DNA of 64,000 nucleotides from Protula sp. h YS-2021 (GCA_949752745.1 OX457027.1:84431936-84495935), one strand, 5' to 3'. Positions 41,793 through 53,500 are shown, counted from the first letter of the stretch. Notes: generated from the sequence alone by a model not told the origin. Translations and numbers: made by a program.

Positions 41793-43739
41793 ATGGCGAA
41801 CATTTTACGTTCAACTATAGTCCCAGGGATTTCTACAGTTCGGATAAATACAGTTTATTTTTTGACAGTGATACTCTATCCTATACTGGATAACGTCAGG
41901 AGAACTGTTTTAGAGTTTATTAATTACGTGCTATTACTTTGGGCAGAAATGTGGAACGCGATTACAGAATTTGTAAGAGTGATAATTTTACCAAGAACTG
42001 AAGCGATTTGGAGAAATGGAAGCAACTTTTTGAAACAAACTGTACAATACCTGACTGATATATGGGAATTGTGTAAACGGATAGTTCAGTTCAGTAGCTT
42101 TGTTTTGCTACCTGCAGTTTTAAACTACTCAAAACAAACATCAGTTTTCATTATTGAATGTGCGGTAGATATGATGAGTAGACTTTGGTTAAGTACAAAA
42201 CTCTTTGTTGAGCATATTATCATGGAAAGAGTATGGTTAAATATAAAACTTTTGGCATCTGTTGCATTTAGTCTATTTCTGAAATTTAATGAAAAGGCTA
42301 ACATCGCCCTAAATATTCTATTTGATAAGGTAAATTTAATTATGAGATGGTTATTGGATATCTTTGACGGAGCGCTAAGTAGCATTATGTCATTTGCAGG
42401 CAGGACAATTCTCCCCATTGTGCATTACTTATGGGTGCGCACAAATTTATTTGTGACAGTGTTTCTATTGCCACGACTTTGGAAAATATGGATAAGCATA
42501 AGAATAGTTTTATCGGTGACAATATTACCACGACTGAAGGAAATAATGAGCTACATTATCTCAGCAGCTGTTTGCCACGTAATTTCTGTTGTGGATTTGT
42601 GCATGTATTGGTTAATCATCACTGTACAGAAAATTCAAACTATTCTAATTAGTTATACTTATGTTGTTTTAGAGCAAATATATCAAGTCTGGAAGGTAGC
42701 AAAACGTTTCACAACAACAGTTTTGACACCGAAGATAATTGTAGCATGGGCCAGATTAAACATTTGTATAATTTTCATGTGGAGACGTATTAAAACTGGT
42801 ATTTATACAATATGGACGCATGTGAAAAGGGTCGTAGCTTCTACGTGGTCTTATTTGGGAAGTCGGATACTTTCAGTATGGAAAAGCTTAGTAAAATTCA
42901 TGATTTTGACTGTGTTTCCCAAAATAGCATTTTTATGGAAAAACATGGCCCAGTTTATTTCTTTTTCGATTCTTAACCTTAACAAAGCGTGTGATTTTGT
43001 TAAAGAGACTATCGTAACCAATCTCATACCTAAAATTATTCAGATTTGGAAGTATATTTATACTCTCATTTTTACTGTGATTTATCCATGGATCTTAAAA
43101 CTGTTTAATAGATTATTGTCTTTTATATACAAGATGTTTCTCCCAAAAGTAGTTTCTATTTGGATCAGATCTATAACATTTCTTAAAGAGGTTGTATTTC
43201 AACGCTGTTATAAATTAGCACTAGGAATTAGAAAAATGATACAACAGGTTATTTGTCCAAAAGTGGTTAAGTGTTTGAATATAGCAACAACATTTATCAA
43301 CCGATGTATTGCAGAAATGATCGGGGCATTGAAACGCATAAATTTTTTCACTGTATCTGTTCTATTACCATGGATAGTTAAACAGATAAGGAAACTACTA
43401 AATGTTATACAAAGGATACTAATTCCTAAATTATCTGGGATAATATTAACTTTAAAGGGCATAATACTAGAAAGGTTTCGACTGTTGCTGAGATTTATTC
43501 TGTCTTGGTTTATCCCAAATGTTTATACTTTGGTAACGAAAATAAACATTTTTATGATGTCTATACCTGTATTCTTGTCTAAAATAACATTAAATGACAT
43601 CAAAGAAGGTCTTATGAATTGTATATCTAACTTACTTGTATTTATACTTATGATATTTGCAGTGCCTGGGTACTTTCTATACAAGTCATTTAAGAAAATG
43701 GTTTACTTGTTGAAGAATGTAAAAACTAGAATCATGTAA
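41793..43739 (+). CDS. 648-residue protein of ~22-residue amphipathic repeats, unknown
   Basis: One uninterrupted frame with ATG start and TAA stop. I recognise no family. Nearly the whole chain is about 25 degenerate repeats of roughly 20-23 residues with pattern hh-P-(K/R)-hxxhW, then a hydrophobic/basic helix. Clear examples are ILPRTEAIWRNGSNFLKQTV, FLLPRLWKIWISIRIVLSV, VFPKIAFLWKNMAQF, FLPKVVSIWIRSITFLKEV and ILIPKLSGIILTLKGI. Of 18 prolines almost all sit in the hh-P motif, and I count 23 tryptophans. The protein is hydrophobic, very basic and poor in acidic residues. Repeat length and proline punctuation resemble the 22-mers of exchangeable apolipoproteins, but it is far more hydrophobic, so a membrane or lipid-coating protein is possible. 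Codons are AT-rich, unlike the PIEZO exons. No splice sites are needed. A candidate poly(A) signal, AATAAA, is at 44067-44072. Confidence 0.8.
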   Translation: MANILRSTIVPGISTVRINTVYFLTVILYPILDNVRRTVLEFINYVLLLWAEMWNAITEFVRVIILPRTEAIWRNGSNFLKQTVQYLTDIWELCKRIVQFSSFVLLPAVLNYSKQTSVFIIECAVDMMSRLWLSTKLFVEHIIMERVWLNIKLLASVAFSLFLKFNEKANIALNILFDKVNLIMRWLLDIFDGALSSIMSFAGRTILPIVHYLWVRTNLFVTVFLLPRLWKIWISIRIVLSVTILPRLKEIMSYIISAAVCHVISVVDLCMYWLIITVQKIQTILISYTYVVLEQIYQVWKVAKRFTTTVLTPKIIVAWARLNICIIFMWRRIKTGIYTIWTHVKRVVASTWSYLGSRILSVWKSLVKFMILTVFPKIAFLWKNMAQFISFSILNLNKACDFVKETIVTNLIPKIIQIWKYIYTLIFTVIYPWILKLFNRLLSFIYKMFLPKVVSIWIRSITFLKEVVFQRCYKLALGIRKMIQQVICPKVVKCLNIATTFINRCIAEMIGALKRINFFTVSVLLPWIVKQIRKLLNVIQRILIPKLSGIILTLKGIILERFRLLLRFILSWFIPNVYTLVTKINIFMMSIPVFLSKITLNDIKEGLMNCISNLLVFILMIFAVPGYFLYKSFKKMVYLLKNVKTRIM

Positions 43740-45190
43740 GTGAAAAAAAACAATGAAGATAATGTTTTGAACATTTTAGTTGGTGTGATTTTAGTATAAA
43801 TGTTATTAAAAGTTTGTAAACATTAATACTTCGTCACATGAAAATGAATTCAATAAGCGTGATTGCTATTTCTCGATGTTTTATCCAACTGGAATAGTGT
43901 ATAAATTAATAGTTATAGCAGGTAATCTATGCTTAATATTGCAGAATTTCTGCAACATTCAGAAGGTTATATGCAATGTTATGGGCAGGATTACTTTGGT
44001 ACTAAATAATAGTATTTTATATTTTTGGAGAAAATAATGGAAGGCATGACATTGAGCTGAAAAATCAATAAACTAAAAATCAAGGTATTTTTGAATGTAT
44101 TTTAGCTCAGCAAATCTGCCTAATTTCACGAACATTATAATTATAGGTCAAATTCAAGTCTTGCTTAATTCTGCAAAGAAATAAATTACCATCCAAATTC
44201 ACAAAAAGGGAAATCGAAAAGTCTAACATGTTGTTTAGTGTGAGCTTATGTTTAGGAATTAAAACAGAAAAGGTGTTGGAAAATTTTAAAAAGTAAAATA
44301 ACATAAAATAATACAACCTATATTTAACTAAAATAATATTATTTTTAAATACTGCAACGTACTATATTTAGGGACAAATAAACAACTAACAGAAACACTT
44401 TGACCAGCATTAATATACCGTTTTCTGTGAAGCAATACTCTACACTAAAGATAAGCAGCCAATATCATGAAGCACAAACTGGTTTAAATTATACTTGACT
44501 TTGCCTTAAGGAAAGTCTTGTCCGTGCTAGCAGTTGAAGCCATCCGAGTTTTTAATATGACCCCTTACTAGTCGTGTCTCAACCCTATTTTCAAATCCGG
44601 CATAACCGCTCATTCGCTCATCATCTCAGTCGCATAAAGCTTCAAAACTAAAATGTAAAACAATTACACGTAAAATCATCGATTTAATTAATTTTTAATA
44701 ATCCCCAATACAGTTGGAAAGCTGAAATAATTCTATCAGTTAAGCCTGTTGATCAATATGAAAAATAGTTCCATCAGGGCACACAATCACAGACAACCTT
44801 TCCGTGTCCAGGACACAAAATTTCACAATATATATCAAACTATCTACGGCGAAAATGGTGTGTAAGAACCCAAGTAGGATTATTTCCAGATATCACCCAA
44901 AAGCTTCCAGTATGAATGTTTCGCTTTACTTCTCTCAACGTCAATACAGACATACAGGCTTGTTCGATATTGGCTTGCATGAGGGTGTATGAAAAATACA
45001 GCGCTGCAACAAAGTAGACCTTAGGCTTACTCGACGAGACATTAAAAAAAGGCCTGACATTATAAGTTCTTTAGTCGCCCATACTCTGCTCATCTGCTCA
45101 TCCCTCACCATCACCATCCCTACCCCAATCCTAACACCCCCACCCCGTTATTTAAATAAAAAAAAGACAGGTGCAAATTTACCTTAAAAT
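43740..45190. other. AT-rich intergenic stretch; no gene seen
   Basis: It includes the likely 3' UTR of the preceding gene up to AATAAA at 44067. Beyond that only short open frames without recognised similarity are present. A C-rich tract (CATCACCATCCCTACCCC) lies just before the gag-like region. Confidence 0.5.
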
Positions 45191-45196
45191 AGTTAA

Positions 45197-47086
45197 CTAG
45201 ATGTTGAACTGCACCTCGTATGAGTCAAAGTTTGTTGACCCATCGTACTTATTGGGCTTCGGCAGGGAACTTTTCCGATCGCGTGTTTCCAATTGGCTCC
45301 GAGACGTCGGTCGTCTCCTTTCCCTTCTTTGCTTGTACCATTCAAGTGCTCCATCCTCACTGTACTCATCAGACAGCGGGTCTTGAGAAAGTCCACCAAC
45401 TCTTGTACTTGCTCTCACATCGAGATGTTGAGTTGGACGAATAGGACTTGTAGTCATACTTGTAGTTTGATGTTGGACTTGGTCTTGTTGTTGATGAGTT
45501 CCCGCTACAGCTGAGAATGGCATCCTTGGTGGTGGATACACATACTGTCCAACGGCGACAGGAAGTGCTGGTGTTGAGGCATAGGGGATAGTACTTGTGG
45601 CTGGCGTTGTATAAATGGATGAACCACAAGCCATTCCGATCCCCTTGTTTTGGTTGCCATGACCATGTACCCCATTCGCCGATAGTTGGACGTCAGTTTG
45701 CATACCTTGGCTCACGAATGTCTTCTGTACGCGGTGATTTAAAGCCTCTTCTATGACATTCAGTTGATCTTGAAGTTGCCGGAATTGAGTCATGGACATA
45801 CAATTCGCTTCCAACTGTGTCATTCTCTGTGTAGTTTCATGAATCCTTCGTTCAGTGGATTCATCTTTCAACTTCAGGGAGTCACATCGTTCGTATAAGA
45901 ATTGCATGTCACGCTTCATGCAATCCATTTCGATATCTATGTTGGTCAGCTTCTCCTTTGTCTTAGTAATTGCAGAGACATTTTCATGCAACATGTGGTT
46001 CTTTATTTGTCCTGCGATGTCCAACTTTCTGCATTCCCGTTGAACCGCAGACTCTATTTCGACACCTAGCGAAGAGTCTCTTGTGATACCCCCGATCAAT
46101 TGTTGCATGTTTCCTGCTATTTCCTCTTTCACCATCTGTTGCATACGATCCACGAGAACTGGTATTAGATGCCTTTCGAAGCTTTCTATCAAGTCCTCGT
46201 GCTCACTCCCTCGTTCTGCTGAAGGTGCTGATGCATTTTCATTCCCTTTCGGCGAATCTTCGGAAATAGAGTACTGTTGTAATGCTGGTGTCATGTGCTG
46301 ACCAGCAGCTTCCAGTACAGTCGGTGAGCTTCTGTTGTATGGAATTTCCTGCCCCATATTCATTCTTTCCCTTTCTATCATTGGAGGCACTGGTATTGGA
46401 AAGCCAACATCAACACGTTGTACCGGAGGTGGCTGATTAGTAAATTCTCTGCCTAACGCCATAGGTGGTTGAGGAGCTGAAGATTCTTCAATATTGTCCC
46501 TGCTTGTCATTGGTTGGCCGACTGTTGAAAACACATTGGCGTTCAACCAAGTATTGCGCAAAGAAGTAATGGGATTGTCAACATCTCACTGCCTTTGAGA
46601 TGTTGACAAAAATGGACCAGTATACAACGGAAGATCTGTGACCACAGTATCTCTGATAGATACTGGCGCCAAAATAGGAGAAATAGGAGTTGTAGTTGTT
46701 CTCCTTTTGCTGTAGTCCAAGTTGGAAAGTTCCACTCTTGTGTTGCGAGGTTCAAAAGCTTCCGGTGGTAGAGTACTTGTCAAGTCAAGATCCTCGAAAT
46801 TTGTGGATGCATGTCTTGGTTGCTCTTTCGGAATTCCGACTGGGTTTTTGTTTGCTTTGTCTTCAAAATAGCCATCAGGCACTGTAAAATCGAGACGCCG
46901 AAGTGCCTGTGGACTAACCTTTCTCAAATCAGATGGGCTAATCAGTCTACCCTTGCTTCTAGCCCTCATGATGAAATCCACGGTAGCTAAGCCTACCATC
47001 CTAACACCAAGAAGACTAGTTTTTGTTCCCGTGTAGACATTCACCAGCTCTTCTGTTTTTCGCGGAGATGTTTTGTTCGAAGCCAT
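45197..47086 (-). pseudogene. Retrotransposon gag-like coding region with in-frame stop
   Basis: Two consecutive - strand segments in the same frame, 47086-46586 (166 codons, ATG start) and on to 45197 (454 codons from the next ATG at 46561), are separated by a single TGA. The N-terminal part has a basic, Pro/Thr-rich region. The middle (near residues 130-260 of the second segment) is a predicted coiled coil (LTNIDIEMDCMKRDMQFLYE). The C-terminus ends in KPNKYDGSTNFDSYEVQF, which matches the start of Ty3/gypsy-type capsid domains (P-x-x-Y/F-D-G...W/Y...F). The frame then stops, so capsid, protease and reverse transcriptase are missing. It is either a truncated element or a gag-derived gene exon. 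The stop may be a mutation or a read-through codon. Confidence 0.6.
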
Positions 47087-47600
47087 GTTCGACTACAGCT
47101 TGTAGTATATTTTCTAGTTCCGAGTTTGTTGATATAAGAATCTAAAGAGATTCTTTCTGTAATTTCTTTGTGATAAAATCCGTTGGCTGTAAAATTCCGA
47201 TTTTGTCTATATAAGAATCTGAAGAGATTCTTTCTGTGATTTCCTTGTGATAAATTCGTTGACACTAAAATACAACTAACTACTAAGAATAGGGTTATTC
47301 TTTTTTAGTTGGATTAGTTGTACTTTGATTGGTTTAATGCTAAAAATACTCAAAAGAATCAAAGAGATTCTTTTGAGTTGTTGCGCACACAATGAAACAA
47401 TAAGATTTGTTATCAAAACTTGTAATAACTAAATTATAACTAAGCTACCACGAGTTAATTGGTTGACGGGTTTACTAAAGGATCTTTTAAAATTCTTGAG
47501 TTCTGTTAAAAGTATGCTTCTGTTAGTAAAATAAGAACCTAAAAGATTCTTAGATAAGATTCCACAAAGGTATATGAAAGTCAGATAAATAAATAAATGT
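47087..47600. other. 5' leader region of the gag-like element
   Basis: Upstream (in element sense) of the gag-like ATG. It contains two ~75-bp tandem copies (AAGAATCTAAAGAGATTCTT near 47138 and 47212) with internal AAGAATC/GATTCTT inverted motifs that recur to about 47560. No LTR pair can be identified. Confidence 0.5.
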
Positions 47601-48015
47601 TGCACGGTAAGAACTGCTTCGCTTACTTTAAAATCAATCGCAAAGCAATATTTGCAAATTATTAGAGTTTACTCCTTTTACTCCCTGTTCAAATATAAAA
47701 TTGTAGTAGAAGACACATTTCGTTTCTACGAAAAATGTTTCAAAATAAGTTTTTATCGTATGTTTAACACATATGAATATCCAAATGTCGTTCCTCAACT
47801 TTTTACGACTTTAATTTTTTCCAATATCCAAGCAGAAGAGTTTGTTGGTTAATATTCAAGATACATTCAAAAATGATATTCACATTCTATAATATATATG
47901 AAAATGTCGAAGTGAAGGTCCACGTGGAGCTGGGATACTCGTAACTATTACGTAACTCACATGGTGTGGGTTCTACTTCCGACAAATATTGCCAAAAGCA
48001 GCAGCTTCTGACACC
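47601..48015. other. AT-rich spacer before the TatD element; no gene seen
   Basis: Only short open frames without recognised similarity. The last ~100 bases are the far side of the site into which the TatD-bearing element inserted. Confidence 0.4.
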
Positions 48016-48018
48016 AAT

Positions 48019-48142
48019 GAAATAGTGTTCCGTTCACTATTTATACATTAAAGGTATATATTAAAGCTTATACATACATTAAAGTCCATACATTCATGCA
48101 TTTCATACATTTTCACAGCTACACAAAAACACGTCTTACTTC
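48019..48142 (+). repeat. Left terminal inverted repeat of the TatD element
   Basis: 124 bp, AT-rich, starting GAAATAGTGTTCCGTTCACT and ending CACGTCTTACTTCG; identical to the reverse complement of 49488-49611. Confidence 0.95.
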
Positions 48143-48283
48143 GGCGAAGTTAACCCACAGCCAGTCGCTCGACCTCGAGTAATACCGCGCCGCAAAGAAG
48201 AGGTTGGAACGATCAAACCCGCGAGCAAAGTAAGTCGGGATTCTAGCGTCCCAGTGCAGCCGCAGACTGATGTCAACCAGAAG

Positions 48284-49096
48284 ATGATGGTGGATAGTCA
48301 CTTTCATTATGACCGCATGCTACGGATGGTTCCCAATTGGATGTGGCATACGGACACACGGGAAGTGATCGACAAGGACCCATCGCCTGGAACGTTGCGG
48401 TACGTTGTGACGTCCTTTTGCGATCCGGAAACGTACCCTACCAGGGATGAACTGGAAAGACTCCGGACGGATCCTAGAGTGATGTTCACCTTCGGGAGTC
48501 ATCCGAAGAAGGCTCACCTCTTCAATGCAACAACGTTTTAGAAACTACAACAGTTCCTGGATAAGGCATGGACCTGTGGGCTCGGTGAAATCGGCCTTGA
48601 TTACACCTCCGTCCGGAGCTCGCGCGCTGAACAGCAGGCAATATTAAAAATGGTCCTCGACATGCGGAGGAGACCCGATCAGGTGTTGGTTTTCCACCTC
48701 AGAGGGAGCCACCGTGATCCACACACCGTTTTCGAGGATTTCCTTAAGATTGCCGAGAGGATACCACGCGAAGCGAGAATACATCTGCATTGCTTCACAG
48801 GATCTGTTAAGGTCCTGCAAAGACTTCAGCACATGGGTTTCCAACATGTAGCCATTGGTGTGACAAACTTGCTCACCAAAGGAGAGTTGTCGAAGGACAC
48901 GGAAGAGGCGATATATGGTCCTTACTGTGAGGATATCATCTTGGAGTCGGACTCTCCGCATCTGGGCTTCAAGCTTGTGAACACACCTCATTCCATCTAC
49001 CATATAGCGGAGCATCGGGCAACGCGATGGAGACGTTCGATTCAATACGTTCGGGAACAGACAACGGCAAAGTTCCAGACGTTGTATAGACCGTGA
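48284..49096 (+). pseudogene. TatD-family metal-dependent nuclease with one in-frame stop
   Basis: One frame from ATG (48284) to TGA (49094-49096), about 270 codons, near the usual ~260 of TatD enzymes. TatD proteins are TIM-barrel hydrolases with two metals that act as 3'-5' DNases. All typical metal ligands are visible: MMVDSHFHYDR (HxH), GLGEIGLDY (Glu), VFHLRGS (His), HLHCFTGS (His) and LESDSPHLG (Asp). A single TAG at 48539-48541 splits the frame after about 85 codons. The upstream frame is open into the left TIR without another ATG, so an exon joined by splicing or a near-cognate start is possible. The stop may be a recent null, a sequencing error or read-through. Confidence 0.88.
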
Positions 49097-49487
49097 CGTT
49101 TTCAATAAACGCACAGCATAAACAGCATCTCTCTTTGATGCTGGAGACGACTGGTCCAGACTCTATGTAGAGCTTGGCATTTAAGCAGCACCCAACATGG
49201 ATGCTGAATAACATCCATTCAGACTGTAAATGGAGTCTGGTCAACCGGAAATCCAAATCAAGCGAGACATCTAGACCGAAGAACAGGTAGCAGTATCTTC
49301 CAAGATACTGACTCGGTTGTATCTTAGAAGTTGTTCCTCATACAAGTTCAGGCGGACTGGCGACCGAAGCCGCAAAAGAAGAAAAGAAAAAATGGGGAGC
49401 AGTGTAACGGTGGCCGGTAAAACGGGTCCGGGTATTGAAAGAGCTGTCGGAGTTTTAGGCAGAACCAGTTGAAGCCGGAATCCTGAC

Positions 49488-49611
49488 GAAGTAAGACGTG
49501 TTTTTGTGTAGCTGTGAAAATGTATGAAATGCATGAATGTATGGACTTTAATGTATGTATAAGCTTTAATATATACCTTTAATGTATAAATAGTGAACGG
49601 AACACTATTTC
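49488..49611 (-). repeat. Right terminal inverted repeat of the TatD element
   Basis: Perfect inverted partner of 48019-48142. Homology ends exactly at CGAAGTAAGACG on the inner side. Confidence 0.95.
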
Positions 49612-49614
49612 AAT

Positions 49615-49854
49615 ATTGCTGTTGGGCAAGTCCACGTACGTCGTAAATCCCCATGATATATTCTGCCGGGTATTTTTCGGTATCCGATTTTTAAGGTTTT
49701 CTTCCTGTTCACTTTCCGTAATAATGCTATATCTCTTATTCTGCCGTGGGACACAGCTGCTGTCGGATTCCAATTTAGATGGATCAAATAATGTTTGAGT
49801 TGCTATAAGTAGCAAATCCTCGTCGGAAATTAGACTATTAAAATTGGCTTCCAT
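49615..49854 (-). pseudogene. N-terminal fragment interrupted by the TatD element
   Basis: A - strand open frame starting ATG at 49854 with MEANFNSLISDEDLLLIATQ and, near its end, NLKNRIPKNTRQNISWGF. The last part recalls the start of Crypton/KIAA1958-like tyrosine-recombinase domains (I-P-K-N-T...W). The frame is cut at the right end of the TatD element, so the TatD element inserted into it. The family call is weak. Confidence 0.35.
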
Positions 49855-50270
49855 ATCCCCGTTTTTAGCTTATTATTGAACATGGGTTTAAATTCAAAAC
49901 CCGACTTCACCAGAGTGAATGAGATTTTTCAAAACACGCGAGGCACTAATTTAGACAATGCAGACAATGCGTGAAACCCCCTTCTTTCACCCTTTCTAAA
50001 TTTCTTTAAAGGTGTCAAACATGGTCGATCTCAAAAATAAAAGAGACAATGCAGCAAGTTAGTTATTGAATGGCCCACTCGACTGTATGAAATATGGTGT
50101 ACCCTCGTGCTTCGCACTCGGCCACAGCATATTCCATGCAGTACTCGTGACCCATTCAGTAACCAACACATACTAACGCTACCCTGACTCGAGCACTGTA
50201 TTATAAAAAGCGATCTTAATGCACTATCACTCAATGAAATAGGGGTTACCTAATGACGTAGTTCATTTGT
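49855..50270. other. Intergenic spacer; no gene seen
   Basis: No recognisable coding frame; flanks the 35-bp tandem array. Confidence 0.4.
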
Positions 50271-50520
50271 TGACAATCCATGTCTGACAAATCAAGGCTA
50301 TGCGTTGACAATCCATGTCTGACAGATCAAGGCTATGCGTGGACAATCCATGTCTGACAGATCAAGGCTATACGTGGACAATCCATGTCTGACAGATCAA
50401 GGCTATACGTAGACAATCCATGTCTGACAGATCAAGGCTATACGTAGACAATCCATGTCTGACAGATCAAGGCTATACGTGGACAATCCATGTCTGACAG
50501 ATCAAGGCTATACGTGGACA
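50271..50520 (+). repeat. 35-bp tandem repeat, 7 copies
   Basis: Seven near-identical 35-bp units with core GACAATCCATGTCTGACAGA. Copies differ at one to three positions. Confidence 0.93.
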
Positions 50521-53500
50521 AAATGATGACTCATCGATGTCTCAGATTTGTTACAAGTAATGTCGGCACGATTCATACGACCTGAAAGTATTTGCTGGGA
50601 TGGGCTTATATTGTCATACACAACACCAGCCTTTCTCTTTCTATATTTTCCTCATCTGGGCTTAAGAATAACTTATTCGTGATTATTTACCTGTCACATT
50701 TGTAAAGAAATACTGTGAAGGCAAAGATAAAATTCACATCGGAATGGTTTTGGAAGAGTAACGGCTGTGAGCATAGATTCTACTTCCGTGGGCAACATTA
50801 CTGACACATTCATCTATGCTAAAACTTCTTGCTGTAAATCACTGCAGTCTTCTAGTTTTATATAAAAAATGGCGGAGATTTTAGGAGTGAATTACAGCTT
50901 TTCTAGATGTTATATTGGCTTCATTGTTTCTTTTTGTCAAATTCACCCCGTTTAGGTATCTACGAATGAAACACCTTAATGATTAGCTATTATATGCTCC
51001 ATTTCGGGGGGGGGGGGGGGGGGGTCGCGCGGAGTACTCAATGAAAATCACGCCACCCCTCCTTTATTTTAACGAAACTGGCACTTCGAGGATCGCATCT
51101 GGCCTCAAAATTGCCTCTTTTTCTCAGCGTTTTTTTTTGGGGGGGGGGGGGCACGCATGGTAACACATTGTATACCATGTGCTCCTCCCCCTCCCCCCAG
51201 GATCACTTGTTCATTTAAGTAATGCTTAGTGCAACCAATGCCAAAGCGAGAGTTGTTTCGTTGACAGATGTCAGTTCTACCATGCACCCGAACGCCGCGA
51301 AATAAGACCACTCCTTGGACTGCTAAAATCAGCCCTAGTCAGGGGTAGGTTGTATTTCTAGGGTTCTATATAATGGGAGAGAATTTGAATGGGTCTGGCG
51401 GATGTCCTGGTTTGTATTAGTTTGAAGGTGGCATTATCTCCGAGTTTTGCGATAATTTAAAACCTGTAAAATCTATCGGTCTCTTTCAATATCTGCTGGT
51501 TTGGAATCTAACATAAGGTTTAAATTTTGTGCACTGCAACGAATATGATTGCTTCTGTTGATCGCCTGTTTAATCCCAAAAGGCGCATGAAGCCCCAAAC
51601 TGAGCTTTATAAGTGCCTATTTTTTTGTACATCCAAATTATCAGAGAGGAAACTGGAATCTGCTCCTTCCGTATTTTGTTCGCTTTTAGTGTAGTTTATT
51701 TTGGTGGGGGATTTTAGGGCGACCAACCTAAAAATAAACCATTTTTTTTCTTTTTCACACGGATACCGAAGCACTCAACACAGCGAAGTGCTACTGTCAT
51801 TATATGCATTGCATGTTACATTTATTGTTTATATCTGTATGTCCTTGTACCAGGATTCGCAATCGAGCTCCAGCCAATAGGGCCCCGCTCAAAGACTTCG
51901 AGCCCAGATCCGAAAATTTATCACGTGACCGATCTCTCCTGGACTGTTTCTCAACCCGACCAGCCGGGTCCAAAAATTGACCCGACCGAGGCTGAACTTT
52001 TGTTTATTTTTCAAACTTTTATTGAACTGGTATTGTTTTTTCTGGGTGGGGGGGGGGGGGGGGGAGGGGGGAGGAACTTTTACAAGAACGATTGATAAGT
52101 TGCTACTTTGAAGCGTTTAAGGTGTTTCGTGTATGGAGATTAAAATAAATTCCTCCTCTGAAAGGTCATTTTCTGAGTAAATCCTTTGTACTTAGCATTT
52201 CTATAAACCTGTTCGCTATCCCTTTCACTTTAGCGACCCGTCCACGGGACGAGAAACAATGATCTTTTTCTCGTCCTTTTAACTGAAACATTGTCCTTTC
52301 AAAACAGGTAACACTGTAACTGACTGATCCACAACGGTCACTATAATTGTTTATAAAAATTAAATTATTCAAAGCCTTGTTTTTTTTCAACAAATCTTCA
52401 AAAGTTCACTTAACATTTTTCGTTAAATAGTGAACATCCTTGTTCGTTCTTCGACAAATTGGTAAAAATACCAAAAGTTTCCATTTTCTCAGTTTGTTTC
52501 CACAGTTAAAACGGCTACCATAGTCACTATTTGTATCCCCACCATGTGCATACTGAGCTAATGGTCTGACTAATAGATCAGCCCATGTTGATAGGGAGGT
52601 GGTGACTGAAACTGGGAAGATTGAAACCACAATGGTGAAGTTCGTGCGCCCTGATCAGCCCGGAGTGAACACGATCTTACGATCACGAGTTAGGCACCTT
52701 TGAATTTTTTCTGTTCATTAGATGTTTTGTTCTTATACGGGATGATTATAATCGGCAATTTGCCAAAAAAAGGCATACAAATAAGAGGAACTTCGCTTAC
52801 ATAAAATGACTGGATGGGTTTTTTTCCCCCAGAACATCTAAATGAAAAGGGAAAATTCATGTTCTGCGATAGAAGACTAAGATAACAAGTCATCGCACAG
52901 AACACAGCCCTAAACGGAAATTTAAAATCCAAGATGGCGACTATTGTGACCTTGAAACTGGCTCAAGGCCAAAACAAAAATCACGTGCACCTACCTACTA
53001 CCATTGCTGTCAACCCCTTATTGTCAACTATATGCCAAATATCGTAGGAAACGGATTATCAAGGCGGGAGTAACAGCCGGCGATCGACGGACGGACAGAG
53101 GGACAGACAGACAGGCAAAACCCAAACCTATAGTTCCCTCCGGACCTACAGGCCCAGTGTGATACATGCCCCCCCCCCCATGTAGCTTCCCCCGGGGAGA
53201 AGATGGTCTAGTATAGCCCCCCCCCCCCAGCTGGGATAATTTGCACCCTGTCCAGCTACCCCACCCTGGCTAGCTCCCCCCCCCCCCCCATCTCTCTCCA
53301 TTTACTTTTGGTTTACTCTCATTGTTTATAGTCATTTATAGTATTTATTAATTGCAATAAACAAGGCTGTTTGGAAATGAAACGAATCCACACACCCCTG
53401 GTTAGAATTGTTATTTGTGCCTCTTTGCAACGTGGGATTAAAGCATTTGAAAACAGATCTCGGGAAATTTATTAAATTGCAATTACCTTGCCGTTATTTG

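Larger units (their letters stand above)
48019..49611 (+). mobile_element. DNA element with perfect 124-bp TIRs carrying a TatD gene
   Basis: Bases 48019-48142 and 49488-49611 are perfect inverted repeats (ends GAAATAGTGTTCCGTTCAC). A candidate 3-bp target duplication AAT flanks the element (48016-48018 and 49612-49614). The 1.35-kb interior carries one gene, a TatD-like nuclease, and no recognisable transposase. Identical TIRs indicate recent insertion. It is probably mobilised by a transposase elsewhere; a 3-bp duplication is used by PIF/Harbinger among others, but the ends do not identify a superfamily. Confidence 0.85.
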
